NCBI GenBank assembly: GCA_966211215.1
Contig: CBIHNR010000053.1
Location: 1-28,741 of the forward strand
From: Desertivirga sp966211215
GTDB lineage: Bacteria; Bacteroidota; Bacteroidia; Sphingobacteriales; Sphingobacteriaceae
Direction of reading: 5' to 3'
DNA: 28,741 bases
Shown here: positions 7,395-14,240 of the stretch, piece by piece
Numbering within the stretch: the first letter of the stretch is position 1
How the letters are laid out: every line of letters begins with the position of its first letter
Notes under the pieces: model-generated
Seen by the model: the letters and a program-made list of their open reading frames with translations, nothing else
Databases searched by the model: none
Told to the model about the DNA's origin: nothing
Made by a program: the position numbers and the translations under genes

Positions 7395-9158
7395 CATTTT
7401 CTCAGGTACTTCAATACCTAATAATTTCATAGACTTTTTAATTACCGCAGCTGTTGAAGCTGATAAAGCCAGCCTAAATTTCTTAAACTCGGCATCTTCA
7501 ACTTTAAGTATCGGAGCTTCGTGATAAAACTTGTTATACAGCTTTGCCAGTTCGTAAGCATAATTAGCAATTAATGCAGGGCTAAATTCATCGGCTGCTG
7601 CGAGAATTACCTCAGGGTATTTGTTTAAGGCTAAAATCAGTTCTCTTTCTGAGGATTCAAAACACTCAATCCCTTCAAAACTAAAATCGGTTAAACCAGA
7701 CTTTGTAAGAACCGAACAGATACGGGCATGGGTATATTGAATGAATGGCCCGGTATGCCCCTGGAAATCTATTGATTCATTTGGATCAAAAAGCAGGCGT
7801 TTCTTAGGCTCTACTTTTAACAGGAAATATTTTAAAGCGCCTAATCCGATAATGTTGTAAAGTTTTTCTTTTTCATCCTCAGAGAACCCGTCTGTCTTGC
7901 CTAATTCCTCTGTGCGTTGTTTAGCGGTATCGTTCATTTCCTGAATCAAATCATCCGCATCAACAACTGTTCCCTCGCGGGATTTCATCTTTCCAGATGG
8001 CAAATCCACCATTCCATAAGATAAATGGTATAAACCCTTAGCCCAGGATTTCCCTAATTTATCCAGAATCAAGAACAATACTTTAAAGTGGTAATCTTGT
8101 TCGTTTCCTACAACATAGATAGACGCATCCACATTAAAGTCTTTATATTTCAACTCAGCAGTACCTAAATCCTGGGTGATATACACCGAAGTACCATCCC
8201 CACGAAGCACCAGCTTTTCATCTAAGCCATCGGCAGTTAAATCAATCCAAACAGAATTATCCTCCTTTTTGAAGAAAACACCTTTTTCAAGGCCTTCATC
8301 AATAATATCTTTTCCTAAAAGATAGGTGTCAGACTCGTAGTAGAACTTATCGAAGGCAACACCTAGCTTTTTGTAAGTAGTATCAAAACCTTCATAAACC
8401 CAGCCATTCATGGTTTTCCAAAGATTTATCACCTCTTCGTCGCCTGCTTCCCATTTTTGAAGCATTTGCTGCGCTTCTTTGATTAAAGGAGCATTTTTCT
8501 TGGCTTCATCTTCAGTTTGTCCTTGCCCCCTTAACTCATCTATTTGTTTTTTATACTCCTTATCGAAAATCACATAGTAATTTCCAACCAATTTATCACC
8601 TTTTAAGCCAGTGCTTTCGGGTGTTTCGCCATTGCCAAATTTCTGCCAGGCAAGCATTGATTTACAGATATGGATTCCCCTGTCATTTACCAGGTTAGCT
8701 TTAACAACATCATATCCAGCCGCCGCCAGAATCTCCGACACAGAAAAACCAAGCAGGTTATTACGAACATGGCCTAAATGAAGTGGTTTGTTTGTATTAG
8801 GCGAAGAGTATTCAACCATTACCTTCTTCCCGTTTGCCGGGAGGCCACCAAATCCTTGCTGGCTAATCTCTGATTTAAAAATTTTCAGTAAAAAGTCGTC
8901 AGTTATGGAAATATTCAAAAAGCCCTTGATAACATTGAATCTGGAAACTTCTTCCAGGTTTTTGACCAGATACTCGCCAATTTCAGTACCGGTTAGTTCA
9001 GGAGATTTTTTTGATAAACGAGTAAGCGGAAAAGTTACAACGGTTACTTCTCCCTCAAACTCTTTGCGGGTTTCCTGAAGGCTAATATCTGATTCTTTAA
9101 GTTCTGCATTATATAAAGCTTTAACAGCTTCAAGGGTTCCTTTTACAATAAAATCCAT
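7392..9158 (-). CDS. argS: Arginine--tRNA ligase
   Basis: 588 residues, the class Ia ArgRS length. It charges tRNA-Arg with arginine using ATP. An N-terminal additional domain (about 1-110) is followed by EYSSPNTNKPLHLGHVRNN, where HLGH (127-130) is the HIGH motif. KMKSREG (390-396) is the KMSKS-equivalent loop. The C-terminal DALR anticodon-binding helix bundle begins with GPFIQYTHARICSVL and runs to the end. The gene is complete. Its stop codon lies in an intergenic palindromic repeat, and a -7 box sits only 5 nt before the start codon, so the message may be nearly leaderless. It is divergent from arginine deiminase, an arginine-related neighbour. Confidence 0.97.
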   Translation of the reverse strand: MDFIVKGTLEAVKALYNAELKESDISLQETRKEFEGEVTVVTFPLTRLSKKSPELTGTEIGEYLVKNLEEVSRFNVIKGFLNISITDDFLLKIFKSEISQQGFGGLPANGKKVMVEYSSPNTNKPLHLGHVRNNLLGFSVSEILAAAGYDVVKANLVNDRGIHICKSMLAWQKFGNGETPESTGLKGDKLVGNYYVIFDKEYKKQIDELRGQGQTEDEAKKNAPLIKEAQQMLQKWEAGDEEVINLWKTMNGWVYEGFDTTYKKLGVAFDKFYYESDTYLLGKDIIDEGLEKGVFFKKEDNSVWIDLTADGLDEKLVLRGDGTSVYITQDLGTAELKYKDFNVDASIYVVGNEQDYHFKVLFLILDKLGKSWAKGLYHLSYGMVDLPSGKMKSREGTVVDADDLIQEMNDTAKQRTEELGKTDGFSEDEKEKLYNIIGLGALKYFLLKVEPKKRLLFDPNESIDFQGHTGPFIQYTHARICSVLTKSGLTDFSFEGIECFESSERELILALNKYPEVILAAADEFSPALIANYAYELAKLYNKFYHEAPILKVEDAEFKKFRLALSASTAAVIKKSMKLLGIEVPEKM

Positions 9159-9163
9159 CGGCG

Positions 9164-9171
9164 CAAACTTA
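9164..9171 (-). promoter_or_regulatory. -7 box of argS
   Basis: On the minus strand TAAGTTTG matches TAnnTTTG and is followed by CGCC and the ATG at 9158. Transcription would be expected to start about 5-7 nt after the box, that is, at or within a base or two of the start codon. Confidence 0.55.
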
Positions 9172-9212
9172 GAGAAAATCCTCGGGAAACGGAAAGAGGG
9201 GGAAAGTTGGGG

Positions 9213-9310
9213 TATGAGCTTTGAGCTATCATCTATCAGCCATGAGCTTTGAGCTATCAGCTACCTCATACCTCAAAGCTGTCAGCTCATACCTGACGGG
9301 CTAACAGCTC
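9213..9310. repeat. Two-armed heptad repeat element between argS and arcA
   Basis: Fourteen consecutive 7-nt units fill 98 bp without a break in phase. The left half (9213-9261) has seven units of consensus TWTSAKC such as TATGAGC, TTTGAGC and TATCAGC. The right half (9262-9310) has units such as TACCTCA (twice), AAGCTGT and CAGCTCA, whose reverse complements read TATGAGC, TTTGAGG and TATGAGG. It is thus a heptad array facing a degenerate inverted copy. It lies between divergent genes, in or near their promoter regions. Confidence 0.8.
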
Positions 9311-9377
9311 TATCCTAACCCACACTTAATATTCCCCTAACATCAATCCAATAGCTTTATCAATTGTTAGTACATTG

Positions 9378-10802
9378 ATGAAAGTTCAGGTAAGTTCAGA
9401 AATAGGGAGGCTTCGGGCCCTTATTATCCATAGCCCAGATAGTGGCATTGGCAGAGTTAATCCATCTAAAGCTCAAGACTGGCTTTTTGAAGACATCCTA
9501 CACCTCGAAACCGTTCGAAAAAAAGAATATGATTACTATGTAAAACTGCTATTGTATTTCCTCGATGAAGAAAAGATAAAAGGAAAACTTAACGAAATAG
9601 ATTCTGAAAATACCAAACGAGAGTTTTATAAGCCCTGTAAACCTGGCTTTCATAACTCCGATAAGGTTATTGAACTTGAAAAACTTCTGGCTGACATTCT
9701 AGGCAACTCAGACATTTGCCAAAAACTTACGGCCTCTGTTTGCGCAATAGAAGGCTGTAGCTACAAACTTCAGCAGCAGCTTATTCAAACCCGGCCAGAC
9801 GAACTGGCAAAGATCTTTATTTCCGGCTCGCTGTTCGATGGCAACATGATATTCCCGCCAATCCCAAACCTCATTTTCACCCGCGACATCGGAATCACAA
9901 TTAATAACTACATTTTACTAAATAAGCCGGCAAAGAAAGCCCGTTCTCGGGAAACCTTGCTTGCCCGTTACATATTTTTCAATCATCCGCTTTTTGAAAG
10001 CTACCGGGATAATATACTGGAGATACCCGATACGGTGAAATACTTCCTTCGCCCCGGTGAAGAGTCGGGAGAAAAAACAACGATTGAAGGCGGCGATGTA
10101 ATGGTTGTAAGCCCTAATCATGTGCTTATCGGCTACAGCGAGCGTACATCTGCCAGTGGTATCAGCGAAGCTATTAAGTTACTATTTGAGAACAATGTAG
10201 TTGAAAAGGTTACGGTGGTCAAAATCCCACATAAACGTGATTTTATGCATATCGACACCTTATTTACTCAGGTACGAAGGGATACTTGGGTGGTTTTAGG
10301 CTCGATTTCTACCAGGGAACAAAATAAAGGCGCAGATGCCCTGGATTATCTATCTGAAAAACGAAATAAGGACAGGCCTGAAATCATCCAGTTTAGAAAG
10401 GGTCAAATGAATAAGTCCAAAACGTTTAAATGCATAGAGGATTTACTGATACACGTCAGCAAAAAAGACCTGGGCTGCACAGAAGATGTAAAGTTTATCT
10501 ATTCAGGCAATAACGAATTCCCCTTTGATGTGCGCGAACAATGGACAGACTCTTGTAATCTTCTAGCCTTAAAAGACGGGGTTGTACTTGGATATGATAG
10601 AAATGACAAAACAGCTGAGGCCTTTAGGCAATGCGGCTTCAAAACCATAAAAGCCAGAGATTTGATTAATAAGTTAGAACAAGATGAATTAAGGGCAGAC
10701 GATTTAAGTGATACACTGATACTGATCCCATCAGCAGAGCTATCTCGCGCCAGAGGTGGCTTTCATTGTATGAGCATGCCTTTATTTAGAGATGAAATTT
10801 AA
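9378..10802 (+). CDS. arcA: Arginine deiminase
   Basis: 474 residues from the ATG at 9378; the open frame extends one codon further to a TTG at 9375, less likely as a start. It hydrolyses L-arginine to citrulline and ammonia. Family landmarks appear in order: PNLIFTRDIG with the substrate-binding Asp, a KARSRET stretch, IEGGDVMVVS with the catalytic Glu, HIDTLFTQV with the catalytic His and Asp, REQWTDSCN, and ARGGFHCMSMP with the nucleophilic Cys near residue 464. All are intact, so the enzyme should be active. The length is at the upper end for the family (400-480). A CtlX-type hydrolase begins 6 bp after the stop, almost certainly on the same transcript. No ornithine carbamoyltransferase, carbamate kinase or antiporter gene is adjacent. 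Confidence 0.92.
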   Translation: MKVQVSSEIGRLRALIIHSPDSGIGRVNPSKAQDWLFEDILHLETVRKKEYDYYVKLLLYFLDEEKIKGKLNEIDSENTKREFYKPCKPGFHNSDKVIELEKLLADILGNSDICQKLTASVCAIEGCSYKLQQQLIQTRPDELAKIFISGSLFDGNMIFPPIPNLIFTRDIGITINNYILLNKPAKKARSRETLLARYIFFNHPLFESYRDNILEIPDTVKYFLRPGEESGEKTTIEGGDVMVVSPNHVLIGYSERTSASGISEAIKLLFENNVVEKVTVVKIPHKRDFMHIDTLFTQVRRDTWVVLGSISTREQNKGADALDYLSEKRNKDRPEIIQFRKGQMNKSKTFKCIEDLLIHVSKKDLGCTEDVKFIYSGNNEFPFDVREQWTDSCNLLALKDGVVLGYDRNDKTAEAFRQCGFKTIKARDLINKLEQDELRADDLSDTLILIPSAELSRARGGFHCMSMPLFRDEI

Positions 10803-10808
10803 AGAGAT

Positions 10809-11720
10809 ATGCAATCGACATCGACCATTTTATTAATACGGCCTGTAAATTTTGGGTTTAATGAACAGGCAGCAGTAACTAACTCTTTTATGAACATGCC
10901 AACTCAAACCTGGCCAGTCCATCAGCAAGCACTCGAAGAGTTTGACAATTTTGCAGAATGTTTAAAGCAAAACGGAGTTAAGGTTATAATTGTTGAAGAC
11001 ACGGAAAGCCCTCACACACCGGATTCGATATTTCCTAACAATTGGTTTAGCACCCATAGTGATGGAAAACTTTTTCTGTATCCAATGCAAGCAGAAAACC
11101 GGAGAATGGAACGGCGTGAAGATATTTTAGAGCAGCTAAACAAACAGTTTAAAATAACCGAAACTTGTGACTTGAGCTACTTTGAATCCGAAAATAAGTT
11201 TCTTGAAGGCACCGGAAGCATGGTTCTGGACAGAAATAATAAACTTGTTTATGCATGTTTATCACCCCGTACAAACATTGACGTTCTGCACGAATTTTGC
11301 TCCAAAGCCGGCTATACTCCAGTTACTTTTACAGCACTCGGCCAAAACGGAAAAGCAATTTACCACACTAACGTGATGATGTGCCTGGGCGATACATTTG
11401 CCATCATTTGCCTCGAATCAATAAAGGATAGTGAAGAAAGAAAAAAAGTCGCAACATCGCTGGAATCCTCTGGGAAAGAAATCATTACAATAAACTACAC
11501 GCAGCTCAACCAGTTTGCTGGCAATATGCTTCAGTTAAAAAATCACTACGAAAATCTACTCGTAATGTCAAAACAGGCTTTTGATGCTTTAGAGAAATAT
11601 CAGGCGTTTTTGCTGGAAAAGCATTGCAAACTGGTTTACTGCCCTCTGGATACTATCGAATCGGTTGGTGGAGGCAGCGCCCGATGCATGATCGCCGAAA
11701 TATTTCTGGAACCCCGCTAA
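10809..11720 (+). CDS. ctlX: CtlX-type citrulline hydrolase (amidinotransferase superfamily)
   Basis: 303 residues of the pentein fold related to dimethylarginine dimethylaminohydrolase. The N-terminus ILLIRPVNFGFN and the SIFPNNWFSTH segment (acidic and substrate loop) are typical of the group named after Francisella CtlX. KAIYHTNVMMCLGD carries the catalytic His, and VGGGSARCMIAE carries the catalytic Cys293, 10 residues from the C-terminus. CtlX-type enzymes convert citrulline to ornithine with release of ammonia and carbon dioxide. Placement 6 bp behind arginine deiminase supports citrulline as substrate. A DDAH-like role on methylated arginine is the main alternative. The stop codon abuts the stop of the convergent DUF6766 gene with no spacer. 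Confidence 0.85.
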   Translation: MQSTSTILLIRPVNFGFNEQAAVTNSFMNMPTQTWPVHQQALEEFDNFAECLKQNGVKVIIVEDTESPHTPDSIFPNNWFSTHSDGKLFLYPMQAENRRMERREDILEQLNKQFKITETCDLSYFESENKFLEGTGSMVLDRNNKLVYACLSPRTNIDVLHEFCSKAGYTPVTFTALGQNGKAIYHTNVMMCLGDTFAIICLESIKDSEERKKVATSLESSGKEIITINYTQLNQFAGNMLQLKNHYENLLVMSKQAFDALEKYQAFLLEKHCKLVYCPLDTIESVGGGSARCMIAEIFLEPR

Positions 11721-12392
11721 TTATTTCCCGGTTTCCATATTAGGGGCATCCACCGGCTTGGATTCAGGGGAACCCTTTTGCCTTAAATAAATAGTTAAAT
11801 AAACAATAGAGGCAACCGATAGAAATTCGCTTTGCCAATTTTGAAAAGTTTCGAACCAGAAAGTTGGCTCTGCTAAAAATGCAACTAGGCTATCTTCTGG
11901 TTTATGGTCCAGCAGCTGCATTAAATTATGATCTTGCCAGCTCCCATATAAATGTCCACCCCAGCTTAACAGAAACAGTATAAAGAATGCAATTGAAAGC
12001 GAGCTGCTAAACAATCTTAATATCCATCCACCTTTTTTTACGGCCCAGGGCGCATTCTTATGTGGTTTAGGAGTTCGGTCTACCTCCTCATCACCTTCCA
12101 TACCTTTAGATTCGGCAGATCCAATTTGCCTCAAGAAAACCGTGAGCAATACATACATGCCCATTTGGAGGAATTCGCTTTGAAAATTTTCAAATGTAGA
12201 AGATAAAAAGTGTCCTGATTTAAGATAAAGCCCAAAGCTGATTTCTTTGCCGCCCTTATCTACAATTTCCTCATTAAGCTCTTTATGCCCGGTTATAGCC
12301 TGGGCAATTAATGTGCCGATAAAAAAGATTAAAAAGACTATTGTTAAACTATTACGATAAAACCATGAATATTTTTTCGGATCATCAATCAT
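11721..12392 (-). CDS. DUF6766 family membrane protein with internal duplication
   Basis: 223 residues. Hydrophobic segments lie at about 16-33, 74-88, 130-146 and 190-203, so four transmembrane helices. The protein is two related halves: FENFQSEFL (67-75) then LRQIGSAESK (87-96), and FETFQNWQSEFL (180-191) then LRQKGSPESK (203-212). The linker between halves is charged and Pro-rich (97-120). The protein matches the DUF6766 family, whose function I do not know. Many family members are annotated only as hypothetical membrane proteins. It is the possible downstream partner of the LuxR-type regulator on the same strand, 59 bp away, although a 9-bp inverted repeat stands before it. Confidence 0.72.
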   Translation of the reverse strand: MIDDPKKYSWFYRNSLTIVFLIFFIGTLIAQAITGHKELNEEIVDKGGKEISFGLYLKSGHFLSSTFENFQSEFLQMGMYVLLTVFLRQIGSAESKGMEGDEEVDRTPKPHKNAPWAVKKGGWILRLFSSSLSIAFFILFLLSWGGHLYGSWQDHNLMQLLDHKPEDSLVAFLAEPTFWFETFQNWQSEFLSVASIVYLTIYLRQKGSPESKPVDAPNMETGK

Positions 12393-12399
12393 AACATAA

Positions 12400-12448
12400 T
12401 TCTCTTAGGCTTAATAACCCACTTTCGCTCTGGATTGTTCTAAGAGAA
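12400..12448. repeat. 9-bp inverted repeat between the LuxR-type and DUF6766 genes
   Basis: TTCTCTTAG (12400-12408) and CTAAGAGAA (12440-12448) are perfect reverse complements separated by 31 nt. There is no T-run after it. It could be a long-loop hairpin or a split operator; function unknown. Confidence 0.4.
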
Positions 12449-12451
12449 ATA

Positions 12452-13240
12452 TTAAAGCATACCGTTTCTAACAGCGTGGTTCAATAGCTCTGAAACATTT
12501 TTACAATTTGTTTTTTCGAGCATATTTTTGCGGTGGTTATTTATAGTGTGAATACTTATATGCAGCTTATCTGCAATTTGCTTACTGCTTAGGCCTTCAC
12601 AAACCCATTTTAACACATCGATTTCCCGCCGACTTAAAATCGCCCCATTTTCATCAGGATAATAAAACTTTGTGATAGATGACGTGGTGCCGGAGTACGC
12701 TTTACTAAGATCCTCAATGATATGTACGATCCTGCTATCAGTTTTGAAGTGGCTAATATTGGCTATTATGCCGAGAGTGGCCAAAGGCATTCCATCCGCC
12801 GCCTGCGATATGTAACACGACCGTTGTTGTACAAAACTGTACGAACCACCTTTATTTCTGATTCGATAAGTGCATGTAAAGGCCATATCCCTGCAGGCTG
12901 GCAATCCATTTTCCCTGAAACTATAAACGTTCGCTGGAAATATCGTTTTATTTATAATATTAAGGTCTTGAGGATGCAGCAGATTAAAGAAATACTCGGG
13001 GCCTGAGTCTATTATATACTTAGCTGAATAACCTAATATATCATTGCCAGCCGGAATTATCGATAAATACTTTCTGCGCACATAATCTAAAAGATAAATA
13101 GCAGTTGGATATAAATTTAAAAAACACGGGGCTGGAAGGAAATTCTTCATTACCTCAGAAGTATCCGGCAAACAAACGTCGCCGTAATAACTTGCCCTTT
13201 TCAAAAATTCGGTATAATGAAGATTAGGCAGGGTTTTCAT
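12452..13240 (-). CDS. PAS domain and LuxR-type HTH transcriptional regulator
   Basis: 262 residues. The region of about 40-170 has a PAS-like fold signature: YPTAIYLLDYVRRKYLSI, then ILGYSAKYIIDSGPEYFFNLLHPQD, then a YRIRNKGGSYSFVQQRS strand pair. The C-terminal 65 residues are a GerE/LuxR helix-turn-helix: LSRREIDVLKWVCEGLSSKQIADKLHISIHTINNHRKNMLEKTNCKN, with the canonical recognition helix VNxHRKN-like stretch TINNHRKN. No receiver domain or membrane segment is present, so it is a one-component cytosolic sensor. What the PAS-like domain binds is unknown. The operon partner may be the DUF6766 gene. The start ATG at 13240 follows a 347-bp gap shared with the divergent YtxH-like gene. Confidence 0.85.
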   Translation of the reverse strand: MKTLPNLHYTEFLKRASYYGDVCLPDTSEVMKNFLPAPCFLNLYPTAIYLLDYVRRKYLSIIPAGNDILGYSAKYIIDSGPEYFFNLLHPQDLNIINKTIFPANVYSFRENGLPACRDMAFTCTYRIRNKGGSYSFVQQRSCYISQAADGMPLATLGIIANISHFKTDSRIVHIIEDLSKAYSGTTSSITKFYYPDENGAILSRREIDVLKWVCEGLSSKQIADKLHISIHTINNHRKNMLEKTNCKNVSELLNHAVRNGML

Positions 13241-13518
13241 GTCAATTTAGGTAGTTAAGTTTATATTAAATCTAAGCATTATTTTTTTCAATCCGGCAGG
13301 AACCAGGAAATAAATTTAATAAGTAAGAAACGTTTTCAACCAAACGATTATCGCCTTCCGCTGGCTTAAAAAGCCCTCTTTACTTATAAACTAAGCCTAT
13401 AATGGTTATGAGGCCAAGACTTAGCATTCATAGAAATACAAGACTATTTTTACCAGGCAATTTCTTTAAAACAGTAAAAACAATATCCTTCTTTTATAAA
13501 TTATCATCCTAAAGCATA
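13241..13518. other. Gene-free stretch upstream of the LuxR-type and YtxH-like genes
   Basis: AT-rich, with no open frame that looks coding. A small palindrome GGCTTAAAAAGCC lies at 13373-13385. No TAnnTTTG box for the LuxR-type gene was found on the minus strand. The promoter of the YtxH-like gene begins at its right end. Confidence 0.5.
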
Positions 13519-13552
13519 TTTGCTAGTTGCGTGCAAAAACTATATTTGCACG
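13519..13552 (+). promoter_or_regulatory. Promoter of YtxH-like gene with overlapping palindrome
   Basis: TTTG (13519-13522), an 18-nt spacer and TATATTTG (13541-13548) match the Bacteroidota -33/-7 arrangement. CGTGCAAA (13530-13537) and TTTGCACG (13545-13552) are perfect inverted arms around the -7 region, an arrangement expected of a repressor or regulator site. Transcription would begin near 13554, giving a leader of about 34 nt. Confidence 0.65.
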
Positions 13553-13587
13553 TTATCATAATCCCAACGAATAATAATTTAATACAG

Positions 13588-13806
13588 ATGAATAAAAATC
13601 AAAAAGTCCTCTTGGCTTTAATAGCAGGTGTAGCTGCCGGCGCTGCAGCGGCTGTATTATTGGCTGCCGAAGACGGAAAAACCACTCGCAAAAAATTAAC
13701 AGACTGGGCTGAAGATTTATTAAATACTTCTAAAGACAAGATTAACAATCTAAAAAAACAGACAGTTACACAAGAAGAAAATGAAGAAACTACTTTAGGC
13801 ATATAA
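13588..13806 (+). CDS. YtxH-like small membrane-anchored protein
   Basis: 72 residues from the ATG at 13588. The open frame continues upstream to a GTG at 13531, but that codon lies inside the promoter palindrome and before the predicted transcription start, so it is not used. MNKNQK is followed by a glycine- and alanine-rich hydrophobic helix (about 7-25, LLALIAGVAAGAAAAVLLA), then a charged helical tail with Lys, Asp and Glu. This is the YtxH/GvpP-like arrangement seen in small stress-related proteins of Bacteroidota and Firmicutes. Its molecular function is not established. It is monocistronic, with its own promoter and a strong terminator. Confidence 0.8.
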   Translation: MNKNQKVLLALIAGVAAGAAAAVLLAAEDGKTTRKKLTDWAEDLLNTSKDKINNLKKQTVTQEENEETTLGI

Positions 13807-13821
13807 TTAAAAAACTCGACT

Positions 13822-13862
13822 AACAACAATAGCCGGAGCATCTTGCTCTGGCTATTGTTGTT
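13822..13862 (+). terminator. Strong hairpin after YtxH-like gene
   Basis: AACAACAATAGCCGGAGCA, loop TCT, then the matching arm ending GGCTATTGTTGTT: a 19-bp stem with one G-T wobble, placed 15 bp after the stop. The T-run is weak, so it could also stabilise the 3' end. Confidence 0.75.
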
Positions 13863-13896
13863 ATATACGGTGGCCACAGAAATTCCTTTGCATCTT

Positions 13897-14112
13897 CCTA
13901 GCGCACAATGTCATTAACTTAAGGACAACAACCCCATCGGGGTTAAATGGCGGTAGAAAAAATAGGCCGTTATAAATTCCCTGCCGTAGGTACGGTACCA
14001 TATGTCATACCTACGACACGAAAAAAACGTTCACAATTAAATTTCCTACTACCCACATTTTGCACCTATGGCGCATTTCTAAATTAGTAAGTTAATGACG
14101 TTGCCTAGCGCA
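13897..14112. mobile_element. MITE-like non-autonomous element with 9-bp target duplication
   Basis: CCTAGCGCA occurs directly repeated at 13897-13905 and 14104-14112, the size of a transposon target duplication. Just inside are inverted ends, CAATGTCATTAACTTA (13906-13921) and TAAGTTAATGACGTTG (14088-14103), matching at 15 of 16 positions. The 198-bp interior has no gene. It carries two further palindromes: AACCCCATCGGGGTT (13930-13944) and the pair CGTAGGTA (13985-13992) / TACCTACG (14008-14015). It sits between a terminator and the queA promoter. The transposase that moves it is not in the window. Confidence 0.82.
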
Positions 14113-14207
14113 GCAAGCACCTTAAAGTACGCTCCCTTAAAAATTAAACGATTCCTGCCAAACAAAAACAAGCTGCCATTAATTAACAGAATAGAATTAA
14201 TTTTCAC

Positions 14208-14215
14208 TAACTTTG
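14208..14215 (+). promoter_or_regulatory. -7 box of queA
   Basis: TAACTTTG fits TAnnTTTG and is followed by CGCCC, as in the argS box. Transcription would start near 14221, giving a leader of about 20 nt. Confidence 0.6.
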
Positions 14216-14240
14216 CGCCCTAAAAATTTGTTATAATCTT

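Noticed and set aside
9213..9310. Heptad array considered as a CRISPR array
   Set aside because: The units are 7 nt and contiguous, with no spacers, no repeat of 24-40 nt and no cas gene nearby.
13599..13877. 92-residue minus-strand frame over the YtxH-like gene and its terminator
   Set aside because: It crosses a strong hairpin and is the antisense of the well-supported plus gene.
13897..14112. MITE region considered as a structured RNA or riboswitch for queA
   Set aside because: A preQ1-type riboswitch would lie in the transcribed leader, but the queA -7 box is downstream (14208-14215). Terminal inverted repeats plus target duplication explain the region better.
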